NCBI RefSeq assembly: GCF_028372415.1
Contig: NC_092875.1
Location: 185,790,522 to 185,854,521, forward strand
DNA: 64,000 nucleotides
Direction: 5' to 3'
From: Notamacropus eugenii
Taxonomy: Eukaryota; Chordata; Mammalia; Diprotodontia; Macropodidae
Shown here: positions 11,590 to 22,754 of the stretch, in pieces
Layout of the letters: the number at the start of each line of letters is the position of its first letter
Numbering within the stretch: the stretch's first letter is position 1
The notes under the pieces: generated by a model
Database searches by the model: none
What the model saw: the letters and a program-made list of their open reading frames with translations, nothing else
Told to the model about the DNA's origin: nothing
Program-made: the position numbers and the translations under genes

Positions 11590-12108
11590 ACACACACACA
11601 TCAGAGATTTAAAATGGTATCAGATATTCCAATGAGGAGGCTGGAGAGAGGAAGAAGTAAATGGAAATTCTTTTTAAAGCATTGGCTCTGAGTAACCAAG
11701 AGATGCAGCCCACAGTACCAAAAGTTTAGGATCTGGGGATCAATTATAGAAATGTCTGAATGTTTTGGAAATCCCAGGTAAGTATGCAACACAATCCTGT
11801 ATTGGTCCACCTCAGATGCTCTGCATAAGGGAGCAATATTTCACCCACACAGACTCTAGTCCTTTGCATTTCTGGCCTTCAGGGCTCTGTCTGCTCCCAG
11901 GCTCTGGACTGCTTCTTGGAATGTCTCGGGGAGAGAGGCACAAGTCTTTTGAACTCAGAAGAGACAGAGTTGTGATGTCTTAATGGGACCTGCTGGAGGA
12001 GTCTTCTGCTCTGGGTAAGATGGTGATTTAATGCAAGTATAAACAATGAAATACTCCATAAGATTTGTACTTTCCTAGGTTATTAAAGCTTAGGCAATTT
12101 GGTGTTAT
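11590..12108. other. Unassigned non-coding sequence
   Basis: Ordinary mixed sequence with no recognised gene or repeat. Confidence 0.45.
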
Positions 12109-12111
12109 TTA

Positions 12112-12297
12112 TAGAGTTGGAAGAGACTTTAGAGGCCATCTACTCCAACCTCAGTTTGCAGTTGAAGAAACTGAATCCCAGAGAAAAGTGATTTGTTCAA
12201 AGTAATACAAGAAGTGACACTGACAGAATTTGAACGCAGGTCCTTGGACTCCAAAGCCCGAGCCTTTTCTATCCTACTACAATGCCTCTTAAAAACT
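12112..12297 (-). mobile_element. MIR3-type SINE (L3-like tail)
   Basis: 'gttggaagagactttagagg' and 'ccatctactccaacctcag' are the reverse of the L3/MIR3 tail. The rest, 'gaagaaactgaatcccagag' to 'tttgaacgcaggtcc', is the SINE core and head. Confidence 0.7.
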
Positions 12298-12359
12298 TTT
12301 GAGTTTTTATACTATAGTTGAGAATAATTCCATGATATTTGTGGCCCAGAGATTTGTTG

Positions 12360-13500
12360 TTGTTATTTAGTTTTTTAAATTTTCTTTTTTTATTATGAAT
12401 TTAACAATCATCAGACACATGAACATTTCAGCATACAAAGAAGCAAAAAGAACTGTATCTAAAACATATGTTAGATTTAGCATGGTAGTAACAGAATAGC
12501 TCTGTTTATATCCCCTTCTGAAATTTTTTGTTTCCTTCTGCACTCATTTATCTACACTATGTGTTTTCTAATGTTTTATTGATGTTCCTGTCTATTTTTT
12601 CTCTGCATCGCTATCACTATCCACTAGTTTTCCCTCATCTTTCCAATAGAAGCCTTCCATTTATAACACATAAGTATGGTTGAGCAAAACAAATCACTAC
12701 TTTGGTCACATTTGACAAATATTTCATTCTGCTCTTTGAGTGCATCATCCTTCTCTCTGATAAGCAGTGGGTGGCAGGCTTGATCATCAGTCTTCTGAGA
12801 GCATGACTGGTCACTGCATTGATCAAAATCCTGAAATCTTTCAAAGTTGTTTACCTTTAAGTTGTTGTGATATTACTAAATTTATTAAATTTTCTTCCAG
12901 TTCTGTTTATTTCACTTGGAATATGTTTATCCTAGTTTTCCTAAATTTCTCAGAATATTTCATATTCATCATTTTTTATGGTGCAAGAAGCAGTTGCAAA
13001 GGCAACTGGTGGCACAGTGGATAGAACACTAGACCTGTAGATGGAAAGATCTGAATTCAAGTCTGACTTCAGTCACTTACTGGGTGTGTGACCTTGGACA
13101 AGTCCCTTAACCTCAATTTCCCTATTGGTAAAATGGGGATACTACTTGCATTTACCTCTCAGCATTGTTATGAAGATCAAATGAAATAATATTGTAAAAA
13201 AGAACTTAGCACAGTGACTTGCACATAAGGTGTTATATAAGTACTTATTCCCATCCTCCTTTCCCTTCCCTTCTCCAGCCTGTTCAGCTATATTTCCATT
13301 GATGGGTACTTAGTTTCCAATTCTTTGATAAAAATGCAGTTATAATTGTTTTTGTATATCTATGCTCTTTCCTTCTATCCTTGATATCTTTGGGGTATAT
13401 GCATAATAGTAATATTGCTGAATTGAACAATATGAATAATTTAGTGACTTTCTGGGTATAATTCCAAATTGTTTTCTTGACAGTTTGGGCATCAGAACCT
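12360..13500 (-). mobile_element. L1 3' end, interrupted by a SINE
   Basis: Reverse L1 3' region: 'tttcaaagttgtttaccttt' and 'cttccagttctgtttatttc' before the break, then 'ttccattgatgggtacttag' and 'ggtataattccaaattgttt' after it. The two halves are collinear in the L1 consensus, so the SINE at 13000-13255 inserted into an existing L1. Confidence 0.8.
13000..13255 (+). mobile_element. MIR/THER1-type SINE, inserted in L1
   Basis: tRNA-like head 'ggtggcacagtggatagaac', core 'ttactgggtgtgtgaccttg', tail 'gaagatcaaatgaaataata' and 'acttagcacagtgacttgca', which is the L2-like MIR tail. Confidence 0.8.
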
Positions 13501-13564
13501 TATTTGTCTCAGAGGGAGTTTAGAAGGATACCTTCTTCCTCAATTCCTAAAAACAGTTTATGTA

Positions 13565-13985
13565 ATGTCAAACCCATAAGCATTTATTAAACATCTACTA
13601 TGTTCCAGATACTGTGTTAAGTGCCAGGGATATAAAGAAAGGAAAAATAAGTCCTATCCTCAAGGTCCTTACAGTCTAATGGGACAAATACCCTGCAGAC
13701 AACTATGTACAAATAAGATATGTGTATGTACAGCCCCCCCCCATGTATATATAAGGAAGGCAATAGCACTGAAGAGGACTGGGCAAGTCTTCTTGCAGAA
13801 GGTGGGATGTTAGCTGGGACTCGAAGGAAGCCAGGGAACCCAGGAAGCAGAGAATCTCAGACCTAAGGGACAGTTAGTGAAAATACCTGGAATGGGGTGA
13901 TGGAGTATCTTACGAAAGGACCAACTAGGAGAGCACAGTTACTGGGTCATGAGAAGGGGAGTACGATGCAGCAGGATCAACCCCG
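13565..13985 (-). mobile_element. L2 LINE 3' region
   Basis: 'gcatttattaaacatctact', 'gatactgtgttaagtgccag' and 'ggtccttacagtctaatggg', then 'agctgggactcgaaggaagc' and 'gggtcatgagaaggggag', all L2 3' UTR read backwards. Confidence 0.8.
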
Positions 13986-13989
13986 ATCA

Positions 13990-15350
13990 GTTGGCTGCTG
14001 GCTTTCTGGAATGTCCAAGGATAGATGGACAGTATCTTTGTCCTTCTGTGTCATTTCTTTGTATAGTTACCTCCTGGGAGCTGGCCTTGCCCCTTGCTGT
14101 CGCTCCTGTAGGCTGACTGAGATCTTACTGGCTTCAGATCCTGTTCACCACCTGATGAGCCCCCAACTACAAAGCCCACAAGATTCTGGCTTTCTTCTTG
14201 TGTTAATAATATTAATGATGATAGCTTATAGCAGAAGTAGAAATTTATAGCCTTGGACTGGAGGGAGGAATATACTGATGTTTCTGTTTGGTTTTGTTGA
14301 TCATTGCTTCATCCAATACTCATTTAAAAATCTTTATTGAGGAGTTGTTTAGCATACCCTAGTTTATGCTGTAAAATCCTGGGGATTCCTATTCAACTTT
14401 AGGAATAATGGTTGCTTATGCAAAAGAACATGCTGTTTTTCTTCCTTTTATGAAATTTTCTTCTGTAAAATTGTAAACTGCATGCTTGCAAGTGGGATGT
14501 TGGTCTTTGTGTATTTAATGGTAAAATATTTATATTTTCTCAAGTTTCCTGGGTAGGAAGTATGATCCAATAGAATGAGAAAATTCCTCCAAAGTTTATA
14601 TGAATCCTTCCCCTTTGTATCCTGAGATAGTCTTGGACACAAATGTTATATTTTGGGATAGATTCTTCTGAGTATGAAGAATAAGATAGTGGAATAAAGG
14701 GTTTATTCCCCCCTTGCCTTTTATTTGTTCCATAAAGTCTTATGCGTGTGACTAAGATGAGGGCACTTTGAAAACTTCATTTTCTGATTACCTAACTACT
14801 CCTGGCAAACAGGCAAATGATATCCCCATCATAGTGGTACAACATTTAAATGTAATTTACATAACATAATATGAGCATTAAACAAAGTACTTTGCCTTTA
14901 CACACACACATGTTTATATCTCTAAATGAATATGTATGGATTATCTGCTCTAACCAATTCTAGAGTAAAGACTCAAATTAATTCATTAGGAGATGCATAA
15001 TTTTAATTAATATAGTCATACTATTGTTAGTGCATTTAACTATTCCATTTTGACTTTTTCTCTGAGGGAAAGGCACTATATAAATATAATAAGTGAAAAT
15101 TCACTCAACTATAATACCAGAAGCTTGATTTTCATAATTTCTTTCTCTCTGAGAAAAGTATATTCATCTTAAAGAGTGAAATAAAACCCACAAAGACCAT
15201 AGTGATATGAAGTTGCTTCTGAACTGTTTAAAGGTTTGAGAGCTACTAAGTAGCACAGGGAAAAACAATTCTGTGTTTAGTTTTAAATGAAAATTGTGGC
15301 ATTTTGACTGGCCATAATAAATTATGATGAATCATGATATAATTTGGGCT
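13990..15350. other. Unassigned non-coding sequence
   Basis: No recognised element. The 117-codon open frame starting at 13897 begins inside L2 and has no family features. Short CA run near 14903. Confidence 0.45.
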
Positions 15351-15354
15351 TTGA

Positions 15355-15835
15355 CAATGTGTTTATTCCTGTGCTGTTTAGGATGGGGGTACAGAAAGAG
15401 TAAGAGATGGTTTCTGATCTCAAGGAACACCTTTTTTTTTGGATAACAACAATCCATATGAAACAGTAACAAATAATGTTAAGTTACGATTATGTGCTAA
15501 ATTGCGTAGTATAAATTTGGATATAGCATATTTCTGGAGGCTACAAAGAGGAAATCAATAAAGGTTAGAATAATTGGGGAACACATGGCAAAAATGGGAC
15601 TTAAGCTGGACCTTGGAAGAATAGTGGGAAATGTTTGGATAAAAATGTTAAGGGAGAATTGGAAGCGAAGGCAAAGTAGTTGAAACTCAATATACTAGGA
15701 AATAGGAAGTCACTGAAAGTTTTTGGAGCAGGGAAATGACAGAATAAAAGTTTTGAAGATGAGTCTGGCAGTGGAAGAAAAGAAGGATTGAAGTTAGCTA
15801 TGATCCCGTTTCAGACAGAGTCTTGAGGTGTGGCG
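15355..15835 (-). mobile_element. L2 LINE 3' region, degraded
   Basis: 'tgtgtttattcctgtgctgt' and 'ggtttctgatctcaaggaac', then 'gacttaagctggaccttgga' and 'gcagggaaatgacagaataa', consistent with L2 3' UTR in reverse. Confidence 0.6.
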
Positions 15836-15843
15836 AGGGTCTT

Positions 15844-16176
15844 AGATGAATAATGTGTGTTCGTCCTTCATTGCCAAAGAAGACTTTGCCATCAGAGAAA
15901 TGATGACATGACTTGAACTTGACTTTGTTTTGAGTGAGGGAGGGCTGTGCAGGTCACCAGCCTCACTTCTCCTCCTGAGCCATCTGGATCCAGTGACCAG
16001 ATTCATCAGGATGACTGGAGATGACTCAGGATGAGGCAATTGGGGTTAAGTGACTTGCCCAAGGTCACACAGCTGGTGAGTGTCAAGTGTCTGAGGTGAG
16101 ATTTGAACTCAGGTCCTCTTGACTCCTGCACTGGTGCTCTTATCCACTGCACCACCTAGCTGCCCAGATGAATAAT
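15844..16176 (-). mobile_element. Composite tRNA-SINE with direct TSD (~311 bp)
   Basis: Perfect 11-bp TSD 'agatgaataat' at 15844-15854 and 16166-16176 encloses the element at 15855-16165. On the minus strand it runs from a tRNA-like head (plus-strand 'actgcaccacctagctgccc') through 'gcccaaggtcacacagctgg' and 'ggcaattggggttaagtgac' to a long 3' module ending in the reverse of 'gaaggacaaacac'. A second copy lies at 21753-22065. It resembles WALLSI/WSINE-type marsupial SINEs, but the exact family was not checked. Confidence 0.9.
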
Positions 16177-16179
16177 AAC

Positions 16180-16605
16180 GATGAAGAGGAAGCTAACTCA
16201 TATTTGTTTAACATTTAAGGTTTACTAGAGTGGTATCAGTGGAAAAGAAATGAAAATGACAGGTATGAAAAATATTTTTTAAAAAAATTGGCAGAATTTT
16301 GAGGCTGTCTGGTTATGGGAGATGAAGGAGAAAAATAAATCTATAAAATTAAGTCAGTTATAATCTCGGCAAACAGAGTAGTTTGGTGTATACTACTTGA
16401 ACATCTCAGGGAACCAGAGATTTACCATGTTGTGGTAATAATTCACGCTCATAAATAGGAGATTTATTTCCTAGCCAATAGGTTATTTTTAATATAATTG
16501 GCCAATACATCTTGTTGTGTTTTTCTGAGTGAACAAACTTATTGGTGTTCTAACAACAGGACATAATACTTCAAGTCTATAAAATGCCTTTATCCTGAGG
16601 AACTT
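16180..16605. other. Unassigned non-coding sequence
   Basis: No recognised element beyond a weak MIR-like trace near 16180-16230. Confidence 0.4.
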
Positions 16606-16609
16606 GAGA

Positions 16610-16885
16610 TTGAGTAATAATACTTTCTTACATTTGTATAAAGATTTGTAGTTTTTCCAGTGTTCTTTCACATACATTATCTCATTTGTACTTTACAGTA
16701 ATCCTTTTTAGGTTAGCAAGACAGATGTTATTATCATCCATATTTTATCTATCAAAAAAAATGACACTCAGTGACATACCAAAGGTCATATAATCATCAT
16801 AGTAAGTGCCAGGATGACACTAGAACCCAGGTTTCTTAATTCCTAGTTCAGTTCTTTTCCCATTGTATTATACTGTGTATATGGT
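16610..16885 (-). mobile_element. MIR, diverged
   Basis: 'cacatacattatctcatttg', 'gacagatgttattatcatcc' and 'aaggtcatataatcatcata' then 'actagaacccaggtttctta', the reverse MIR order. Confidence 0.75.
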
Positions 16886-16889
16886 AGAG

Positions 16890-17605
16890 GAGGCAGCATA
16901 ATAACAATAATAGTTTGTATTTATATAGTGCCTTTTTTAAAGCAAAGAAACCCGTTTATCCAAGTCGACAGTAAAACAAATCAGGGAAAGTATACATAGG
17001 AGGATATATGCCAGACAATACAAAGTTAAGGAGCTCTCCCATTGGGAGAGAAATAATTCAACTAGAGAGAGAGGGAGGGTGAGAGAGAGAGAGAGGGAGG
17101 ATGAGAGAGAGAGTGAGAGAGAGAGAGTCTGAGATCTCACCCAAAGGCAACTTCCCTGAAGTATAGCAAGTTGGGGATAGGCACATGATGGAGACTGCCA
17201 GCTCCTCTTGTGTTGGCTTTTTCCCAGAATCTCATTTTCCCTTTAGCACTCTGAAGTGAAATTGGCATCATTCATCTCTCTAAGCTGGAAGCCAGAAGTG
17301 CCCAAATTGATGACAGAACTCAAGAAACTGAAAAGACATGAGCTTTCTTCTCTCCTACCCTCAACAACTTCACCCTGTCCCTCATGCAGATATGGGGCAC
17401 TGATCTCTACCAGTGAGGAGACAGTCCCATACCAGTGGTCTTTTGGGATGTGGATTACATTTTCCCCTTCGGCTGAAACTTCCTGTAATCTCTTTCAAAG
17501 ATCAACTGGGCCAAATCTGAAACTTGTAACTACATAATATAAACATATACGTTAGAGCTTTGAAACAACAAAGATGATTTTTCTGGTGTCATAAGTAACT
17601 AACCG
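16890..17605. other. Unassigned sequence flanking a GA-rich tract
   Basis: Non-coding by inspection. Several short frames but no protein family. The stretch from about 16940 to 17530 has fewer decay signatures than its surroundings and could be an unrecognised repeat. Confidence 0.35.
17063..17128. repeat. (GA)n-rich microsatellite
   Basis: Interrupted GA/GGA repeats on the plus strand. They account for the serine/leucine-rich minus-strand frame seen here. Confidence 0.9.
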
Positions 17606-17607
17606 TC

Positions 17608-17725
17608 AGTATAAATTAAAATAAATAATATAAATGAATAATTAATATAAATATATATGATATATAAAATTTCTTTACAATATACAATATAATAAAAATT
17701 ATATAAATGAGAATAAAATAAAACA
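17608..17725. repeat. AT-rich low-complexity stretch
   Basis: Almost pure A/T with repeated 'ataaat' and 'tatata' words. Confidence 0.8.
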
Positions 17726-17751
17726 AATGCACATGAACACATATGCATGCA

Positions 17752-17966
17752 GTAGACATGGCACTGTTATAGGGCCTTGAGGTTCACAAGGTACTTTGCA
17801 TATATTCTTTGAAAGCAATGTTATGAGGTAGGTATTATCCCCATTTTATAGATAAAGAAACTGAAGCTCCAAGACATTGTCTTATTCAGAATCACACAGC
17901 AAGTAAATGAATTAGGGTTGGGATCCAGGTCTGTCAGAAGCCAAGTCCAACAATCTTTCTATTTTG
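17752..17966 (-). mobile_element. MIR
   Basis: 'gaggttcacaaggtactttg', 'ttatgaggtaggtattatcc', 'tagataaagaaactgaagct' and 'aatcacacagcaagtaaatg' in reverse MIR order. Confidence 0.85.
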
Positions 17967-17969
17967 CCA

Positions 17970-18415
17970 GTGGATTCCAGAGTTGGCACTGAGATCCCCA
18001 GGACCCCATGGCTTACTTCAAAGAGTCTGTGATTAACAATTAGAGGGGAGACAAATGGGCTATATCCAAACCTCCCTATACCAGCCAATCATGGTGCTTG
18101 TCTCCAACACAACCACAACTACTCTTACTCTCTAATACTGTCCCATTCCCTTCCCTCTCTGATTCCACATTGCAAGCTCACAGGATTTCTCTTCTGAGGT
18201 GGAAAACAGGTTCTCAGAGTTGTTAAAACTTAATTGCTACCTGAGTACCCACTGGAAAATTGGTCTTCCCACAGCTTTTTTGGTTTTGACTGGTATCCTT
18301 TATCCTGTGGAGGTTGGGCCCTGTGCAGGTAGTGCACTGAATAAGGGTCCGGCTTCTCTTTTTTTTTTTGCTTAGAGTGGCACAGAATGTGTCACATAGA
18401 ATGAGCGGAGATGGA
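17970..18415. other. Unassigned non-coding sequence
   Basis: No gene or repeat recognised. T-run at about 18359-18369. Confidence 0.45.
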
Positions 18416-18419
18416 TGGG

Positions 18420-18690
18420 TTGTGATAAATTTTGTTGTTTGGTCATTTCCAATTCTTTGTGATTCCATTTGGGGTTATCTTTGCAGAGATACTAGAGTGA
18501 TTAGCCATTTTCTTCTCCAGCTTATTTTACAGATGAGGAAACTGAGGCAAACAGGTTTAAGTGATTTGTCCAGGGTCACATAGTTTATAAGTGTCTGAAG
18601 CCAGATTTAAACTCAGGAGGAAGAGTCTTCCTGATTCCATACCCAGTATTCTATCTACTGTACCACCTACCTGCCCTTTTGTGATAAATT
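18420..18690 (-). mobile_element. tRNA-derived SINE with RTE-type tail and perfect TSD
   Basis: 12-bp TSD 'ttgtgataaatt' at 18420-18431 and 18679-18690 encloses the element at 18432-18678. Reverse order: RTE-like tail 'ccatttggggttatctttgc', core 'gaggaaactgaggcaaacag', 'gtccagggtcacatag', and head 'attctatctactgtaccacc'. Confidence 0.92.
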
Positions 18691-18694
18691 GCAG

Positions 18695-19885
18695 ACCTCA
18701 TTAATCGTTGACTCCTTACTTTCCTTTACCCCATATATCCAATTATTTGCTAAGTTTTGTCATTTCTACATCTGTATCTTTTGTATCTGTCTCCTACTTT
18801 CTACCTATATAGCCTATTCCCTCAGGGTTGGGAGTCACCTCCCCCCTCCTGGGAGCAGTGAAGGGATAAGCCTGGAGCTTTCTTACCGCCAGTGGGAGTT
18901 CCCCAGTCTCCGCCCCAAGTCCTGCTTCCCTTCTCCCATCTCATGACTCTGATCTCAGTAGGAAGATCAGAGATCATAGGGTACATTCCTGGGGTCACTC
19001 AGTCCCTTCCTCCGTCAAAAAGATCCCTTCACTTGTGAGGACACTGATTCCATTAGCTGCCACTGGCTGAGTTTTGTTTTAAGTGACTGAATGTGCTGAC
19101 CTACTCTAATCCTTTAGCCTCAGAAGGAGCCTGCTCCCTGTCCCACAGAAAAGACTCAGACACAAGTAGGAGGGTTCTGGTGACTGAGCTATGTAGTGTC
19201 CCTCTATCCTATCAGCCTACTCTCCTCCATTATTTGTACAGCTCTCCCCCAACTCAACCATGATGTGAGCCCCAAGGCTCACCCTTTCCTGCCCACTACG
19301 TCTAATGCAAGCACTTTCTTAATTCAGGTCCGAGGTTGGGATGAAGTGAAGCACTTGAAAGTAATTGGATATTTAATAAAGTTGATTTATGTTGCCCTAC
19401 CATAGTGAGAACATGCCGCAAGGATAAGGTGGTACTTTGCCTCTCTAGACTAGGCTCTCTGGTCAGTAGTTTTCAGGGAATGGCAACTGGTAGGGTCTTA
19501 GGCACTCACCAAGTCTGAGACACACGGATGCCACATGGCTGGCACTTATCATCAGCAAACTTCCAGAGAAGCCAAGACTTAACAGATTCCAGGGGTAGAT
19601 TTATCTTACATATCTACTCAATACATTCTAGTGGGTCTATTGACTCTAGGATCAGATACTATTTTATTTTTACTTCATCTCTTCAAAATTATTTTTGGTT
19701 TAAGTTTTATAACATACATATTGTTAGTATTCTAGTACATGTGCATAATTTATAAATAAGTAAATATAAACATATTGAGGGAATGTGTTCAAATTTTTTT
19801 TTTTCTGATGAGGGTGCATGATCAAAAAAGTTTGAAGACCTCTGCACTATGCCAAAGTTTCAGATTCCCAAGTAATAAGTGTCAG
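18695..19885. other. Unassigned sequence, moderately GC-rich 18820-19340
   Basis: No coding family. An AATAAA lies at 19375-19380 after the phrase 'aagtaattggatattt', which could be the 3' part of an unrecognised LTR or LINE. No pair of termini was found to prove it. Confidence 0.35.
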
Positions 19886-19889
19886 AGGT

Positions 19890-19997
19890 GATCTTTCTTT
19901 CTTCCTTTATGACAGGGACTGTTTTTGCCTTACTTCGTGTCTTTAGTGTTTAGAATACTACCTGACACATCATAGGCACTTGATAAATGCTTGTTGA
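19890..19997 (+). mobile_element. L2 LINE 3' end
   Basis: 'tatgacagggactgtttttg', 'ttagaatactacctgacaca' and 'cttgataaatgcttgttgac' are an L2 terminus. The microsatellite begins at its last base. Confidence 0.75.
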
Positions 19998-20107
19998 CTT
20001 CCTTCTTTCCTTCCTTCTTTTCTTCCTTTTTCCTTCCTTCTTTCTTTCCTTCCTTTTTTCCTTCCTTCCTCCCTTCCTTCTTCTCTCTTCCCTTTTTTTT
20101 TCTTCCT
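19998..20107. repeat. Imperfect (TTCC/TTTC)n microsatellite
   Basis: 110 bases of pyrimidine on the plus strand, starting directly at the end of an L2 3' terminus. Confidence 0.95.
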
Positions 20108-20111
20108 ATCC

Positions 20112-21010
20112 CATCCCAGTCCTGCATCAAACATTGCCTATTGGACATTTCAAACTGGAAGTCCAAATTCAAATTCTTTAATTTGACCTCTCCAAAAGGA
20201 ACTATCTTTCTCCCAAATCCAGCCCTGAAATAAGCTTCCTCATTTCCTAATGGCACCATCATTCCTTGGTGTTATGCTTGACTCCTCACTCCTCTTCCTA
20301 CTGTATTAATCTTGCTCTTCCTTCCTTTACATCAAATCCCTTCTCTCTCCACACATAGATACCACCTTCATTCAGAACCTCATTACCTATTACCCCAGTT
20401 TTTTAATTGGCCTCTCTCTACAGTCTCTCTCTACCTTAATCTATTCTCCACATAGCTGCCAAAGTGATTTCCCCTAAACAAGGATCTAAATGTTAAGCTC
20501 CCTACTCAATAAACTCCAGTATGTCTATATTGTTTCTAGGGTAAAGTATTAACTCTACTTGGCTTCTAAAGTCTTTGAAAGGCTGAGCCCATCCTATCCT
20601 CCTAGCTTCATCATATATTACTCTCCTTTTGGTCTTCTTCGAAGATGAAGGACAACAACCATTCCTCTCCTTTGGCCCTCTACAGCTTTCTTTTCATTTT
20701 TCAAGTAAGGTTCTCCGTTTCCTTTCTCCCTGTCTTTGCCTTGGCCATCCCTTCTTCTCACCTTTGTCTCTCAGAATTGCTAGTTTCCTTCAAGGCTCGG
20801 ATCAACATCTATATGAAGTCTCCTCATCTCCCAGTTGCTAGGGCTTTAACTTCTTCAAATTTGACTACTTTTTATTTATTTTGCATTCATTTTAGTTATT
20901 CTGTAAATATTTATACATGTACATCCCTCTTCCTCCCACAGTAGAATGAAAGTTCTGTTCTAGGACTTTTTGTCCTTGTATTCCCAGTTCAAAAATAATG
21001 CTTGGCATGT
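20112..21010 (+). mobile_element. L2 LINE 3' UTR, long copy
   Basis: Sense-orientation L2: 'acatagctgccaaagtgatt', 'ctcaataaactccagtatgt', 'ttctaaagtctttgaaaggc', 'tttccttcaaggctcggatc', ending in 'aagttctgttctaggacttt' and 'aataatgcttggcatgttag'. The phrase 'cttcgaagatgaaggacaac' at about 20637 resembles the SINE tail family and may mark a small insertion. Confidence 0.8.
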
Positions 21011-21204
21011 TAGACACTTAAATTCTTTCTGATTTAGTTTTTTCTTTTCCACCTGTCTTCATTTTTCTTTTGAATTATTTGCACATTTTGTTTTGACATG
21101 TCAAATACTTCCCAACTGACATTCAAATAAAAAAATAAATATCCCTACAAAACACATTCCCAGAAAAATCTCATTTTTATCAATTATTAACAGATGGTTG
21201 TAGT

Positions 21205-21308
21205 ATATAAGTTCATTGAAGACAGGGGCTGTTGCTTGCTTTTATTTGTATCACCAGCACTTTGGACAGTGCCTGACACACAGTAAGTGCTTGATAAATG
21301 CTTTGTGT
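21205..21308 (+). mobile_element. L2 LINE 3' end
   Basis: 'gttcattgaagacaggggct', 'cagcactttggacagtgcct' and 'gcttgataaatgct' are diagnostic. Confidence 0.8.
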
Positions 21309-21309
21309 G

Positions 21310-21740
21310 CCCTTCTAGTACTGATGCTTGTGAGCCCCCACTGGTGTGGTTTCCCTTCTACCTTGCAGATGGTAAGATTCTGAGATTCTTTGAGATGTTA
21401 CTTTCCTTTTGGTATTCAGATGCTGTTTCATTTGCTTAAGACTGAAATCTGAGATGGGCTTATTGGGTTTACTCCAGAGATGACTAACTATTCCTCCAGA
21501 TGTGCTATCACATAGCCAAATAATTTTATAAAGGCTTCATACTGGATAACACTACAGTGTCTGCACCCAGCGTCTGGGGATACATAGAAAAACTATGCAA
21601 TATAAACTTAGTTGCTTACACCATGTCCTCAGAAAGAGGGATGAAAGGGTAGAACCTCAGGAGAACAATACCTGCCAGAGCATTTCAAGGCTTTTTTCTC
21701 CATTCTGTCCTTATCACTCACTGCTTCCTCTTTTGTTTTA
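21310..21740. other. Unassigned non-coding sequence
   Basis: No recognised gene or repeat. Confidence 0.45.
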
Positions 21741-21742
21741 GT

Positions 21743-22075
21743 ATCTCAGTTGGGGCAGCTAGGTGGTGCAGTGGATAGAGCACCAGTGCAGAAGTCAGGA
21801 GGACCTGGGTTCAAATCTTACCTCAGACACTTGATACTCACTAGCTGTGTGACCTTGGATATGTCACTTAACCCCAGTTGCCTCATCCTGGGTCATCTCC
21901 AGTCACCCTGATGAATATCTGTTCACTGGATTCAGATGGCTCTGGAGGAGAAATGAGGCTGGTGACCTGCACAGCCCTCCCTCACTCAAAAAAAACAAAG
22001 TCAAGTGCAAGTCATGTCATCATTTCTCTGATGGCATGGTCTTCAGCAACGAAGGACAAACACACATCTCAATTG
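21743..22075 (+). mobile_element. Composite tRNA-SINE with TSD (~313 bp)
   Basis: TSDs 'atctcagttg' (21743-21752) and 'atctcaattg' (22066-22075) differ at one base and enclose 21753-22065. Starts 'gggcagctaggtggtgcagt', then B-box-like 'gggttcaaatcttacctcag' and 'cttaaccccagttgcctcat'. Its long 3' module contains 'gtgacctgcacagccctccc' and ends 'cgaaggacaaacac'. Same family as the minus-strand copy at 15855-16165. Confidence 0.92.
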
Positions 22076-22084
22076 TTCCAGGAC

Positions 22085-22745
22085 TTGGTTAACAAGTGTT
22101 TATTTATTAAACATTTACTATGTGTCAGACACTGTGCTAAGTTCCAGGGATGCAAAAAAGAAAAAAAAAAAAGTCTCTGCTCTCCAGGAGCTCACATTTT
22201 AGTGGGGGAGACAACATGATAATCATGTACAAATGAGATGTATACAGCATAACATAGGAATAATCAACAGAGGGAAAATACTAGTATTAAGGGAATTCAT
22301 GGAAGCCTGTAGGCAGAGAAGAGGAGGGAGATAATTCCAGGTATTTGGGACAACGAGCAAAAATGATAAGGTGGGTGTGTCCTCTGGGAGAAATAGCTAG
22401 GAGGTCAGTGTCACTGGATCACAGGAGGGGAAGGAGGGAAGGAGATATGTGTGCAAGATATAAGAAGCCTGGAAAGATAGGAAGGGGCTAAGATATGGGG
22501 TGGGGAACCTTAGAACTTAAGGCTATAATGTGACTTCACTGTGAAGTTTGGAGTCAGTTAAAAGGCTGCACTTGAGAACCTAGAGGGCTGAATGTGGCCT
22601 CAGGGCTGCAGGTTCTCACCCTTGGACTAGGTTATGTGAAGGGCTTTGAAGACCAAACAGAAGATTTTCTATTTGTTCCTGATAGGGAGAGACTGGAATT
22701 ATGAATTGGAAGTGAATGGTCAGACCTGGGCTTTAGTATTTACTG
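22085..22745 (-). mobile_element. L2 LINE 3' region with hAT MITE inside
   Basis: 'tactatgtgtcagacactgt', 'ctctccaggagctcacattt' and 'gtgtcactggatcacaggag', then after the MITE 'gtgaagggctttgaagacca' and 'gaatggtcagacctgggctt'. The halves are collinear in L2, so the MITE at 22497-22627 is the younger insertion. Confidence 0.85.
22497..22627. mobile_element. Non-autonomous hAT-type element
   Basis: Starts 'ggggtggggaacc' and ends with the near-reverse 'gcaggttctcaccc'. The internal 'gcacttgagaacctagaggg' is shared with the elements at 23770 and 30052. Flanks 'taagatat' and 'taggttat' could be a diverged 8-bp TSD (6 of 8). Confidence 0.7.
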
Positions 22746-22754
22746 GCTTCTAAT

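Noticed and set aside
11210..11635. Four overlapping open frames of 117-129 codons on both strands
   Set aside because: They translate a pyrimidine microsatellite; composition is K/E/R/G or F/L/S/P only, with no start context or homology.
13897..14250. 117-codon plus-strand frame as a gene
   Set aside because: Its first part lies in antisense L2 3' UTR and the rest has no recognisable domain.
21753..22065. A tRNA gene
   Set aside because: The head has A- and B-box-like words, but the body continues into a SINE with TSDs and lacks a complete cloverleaf.
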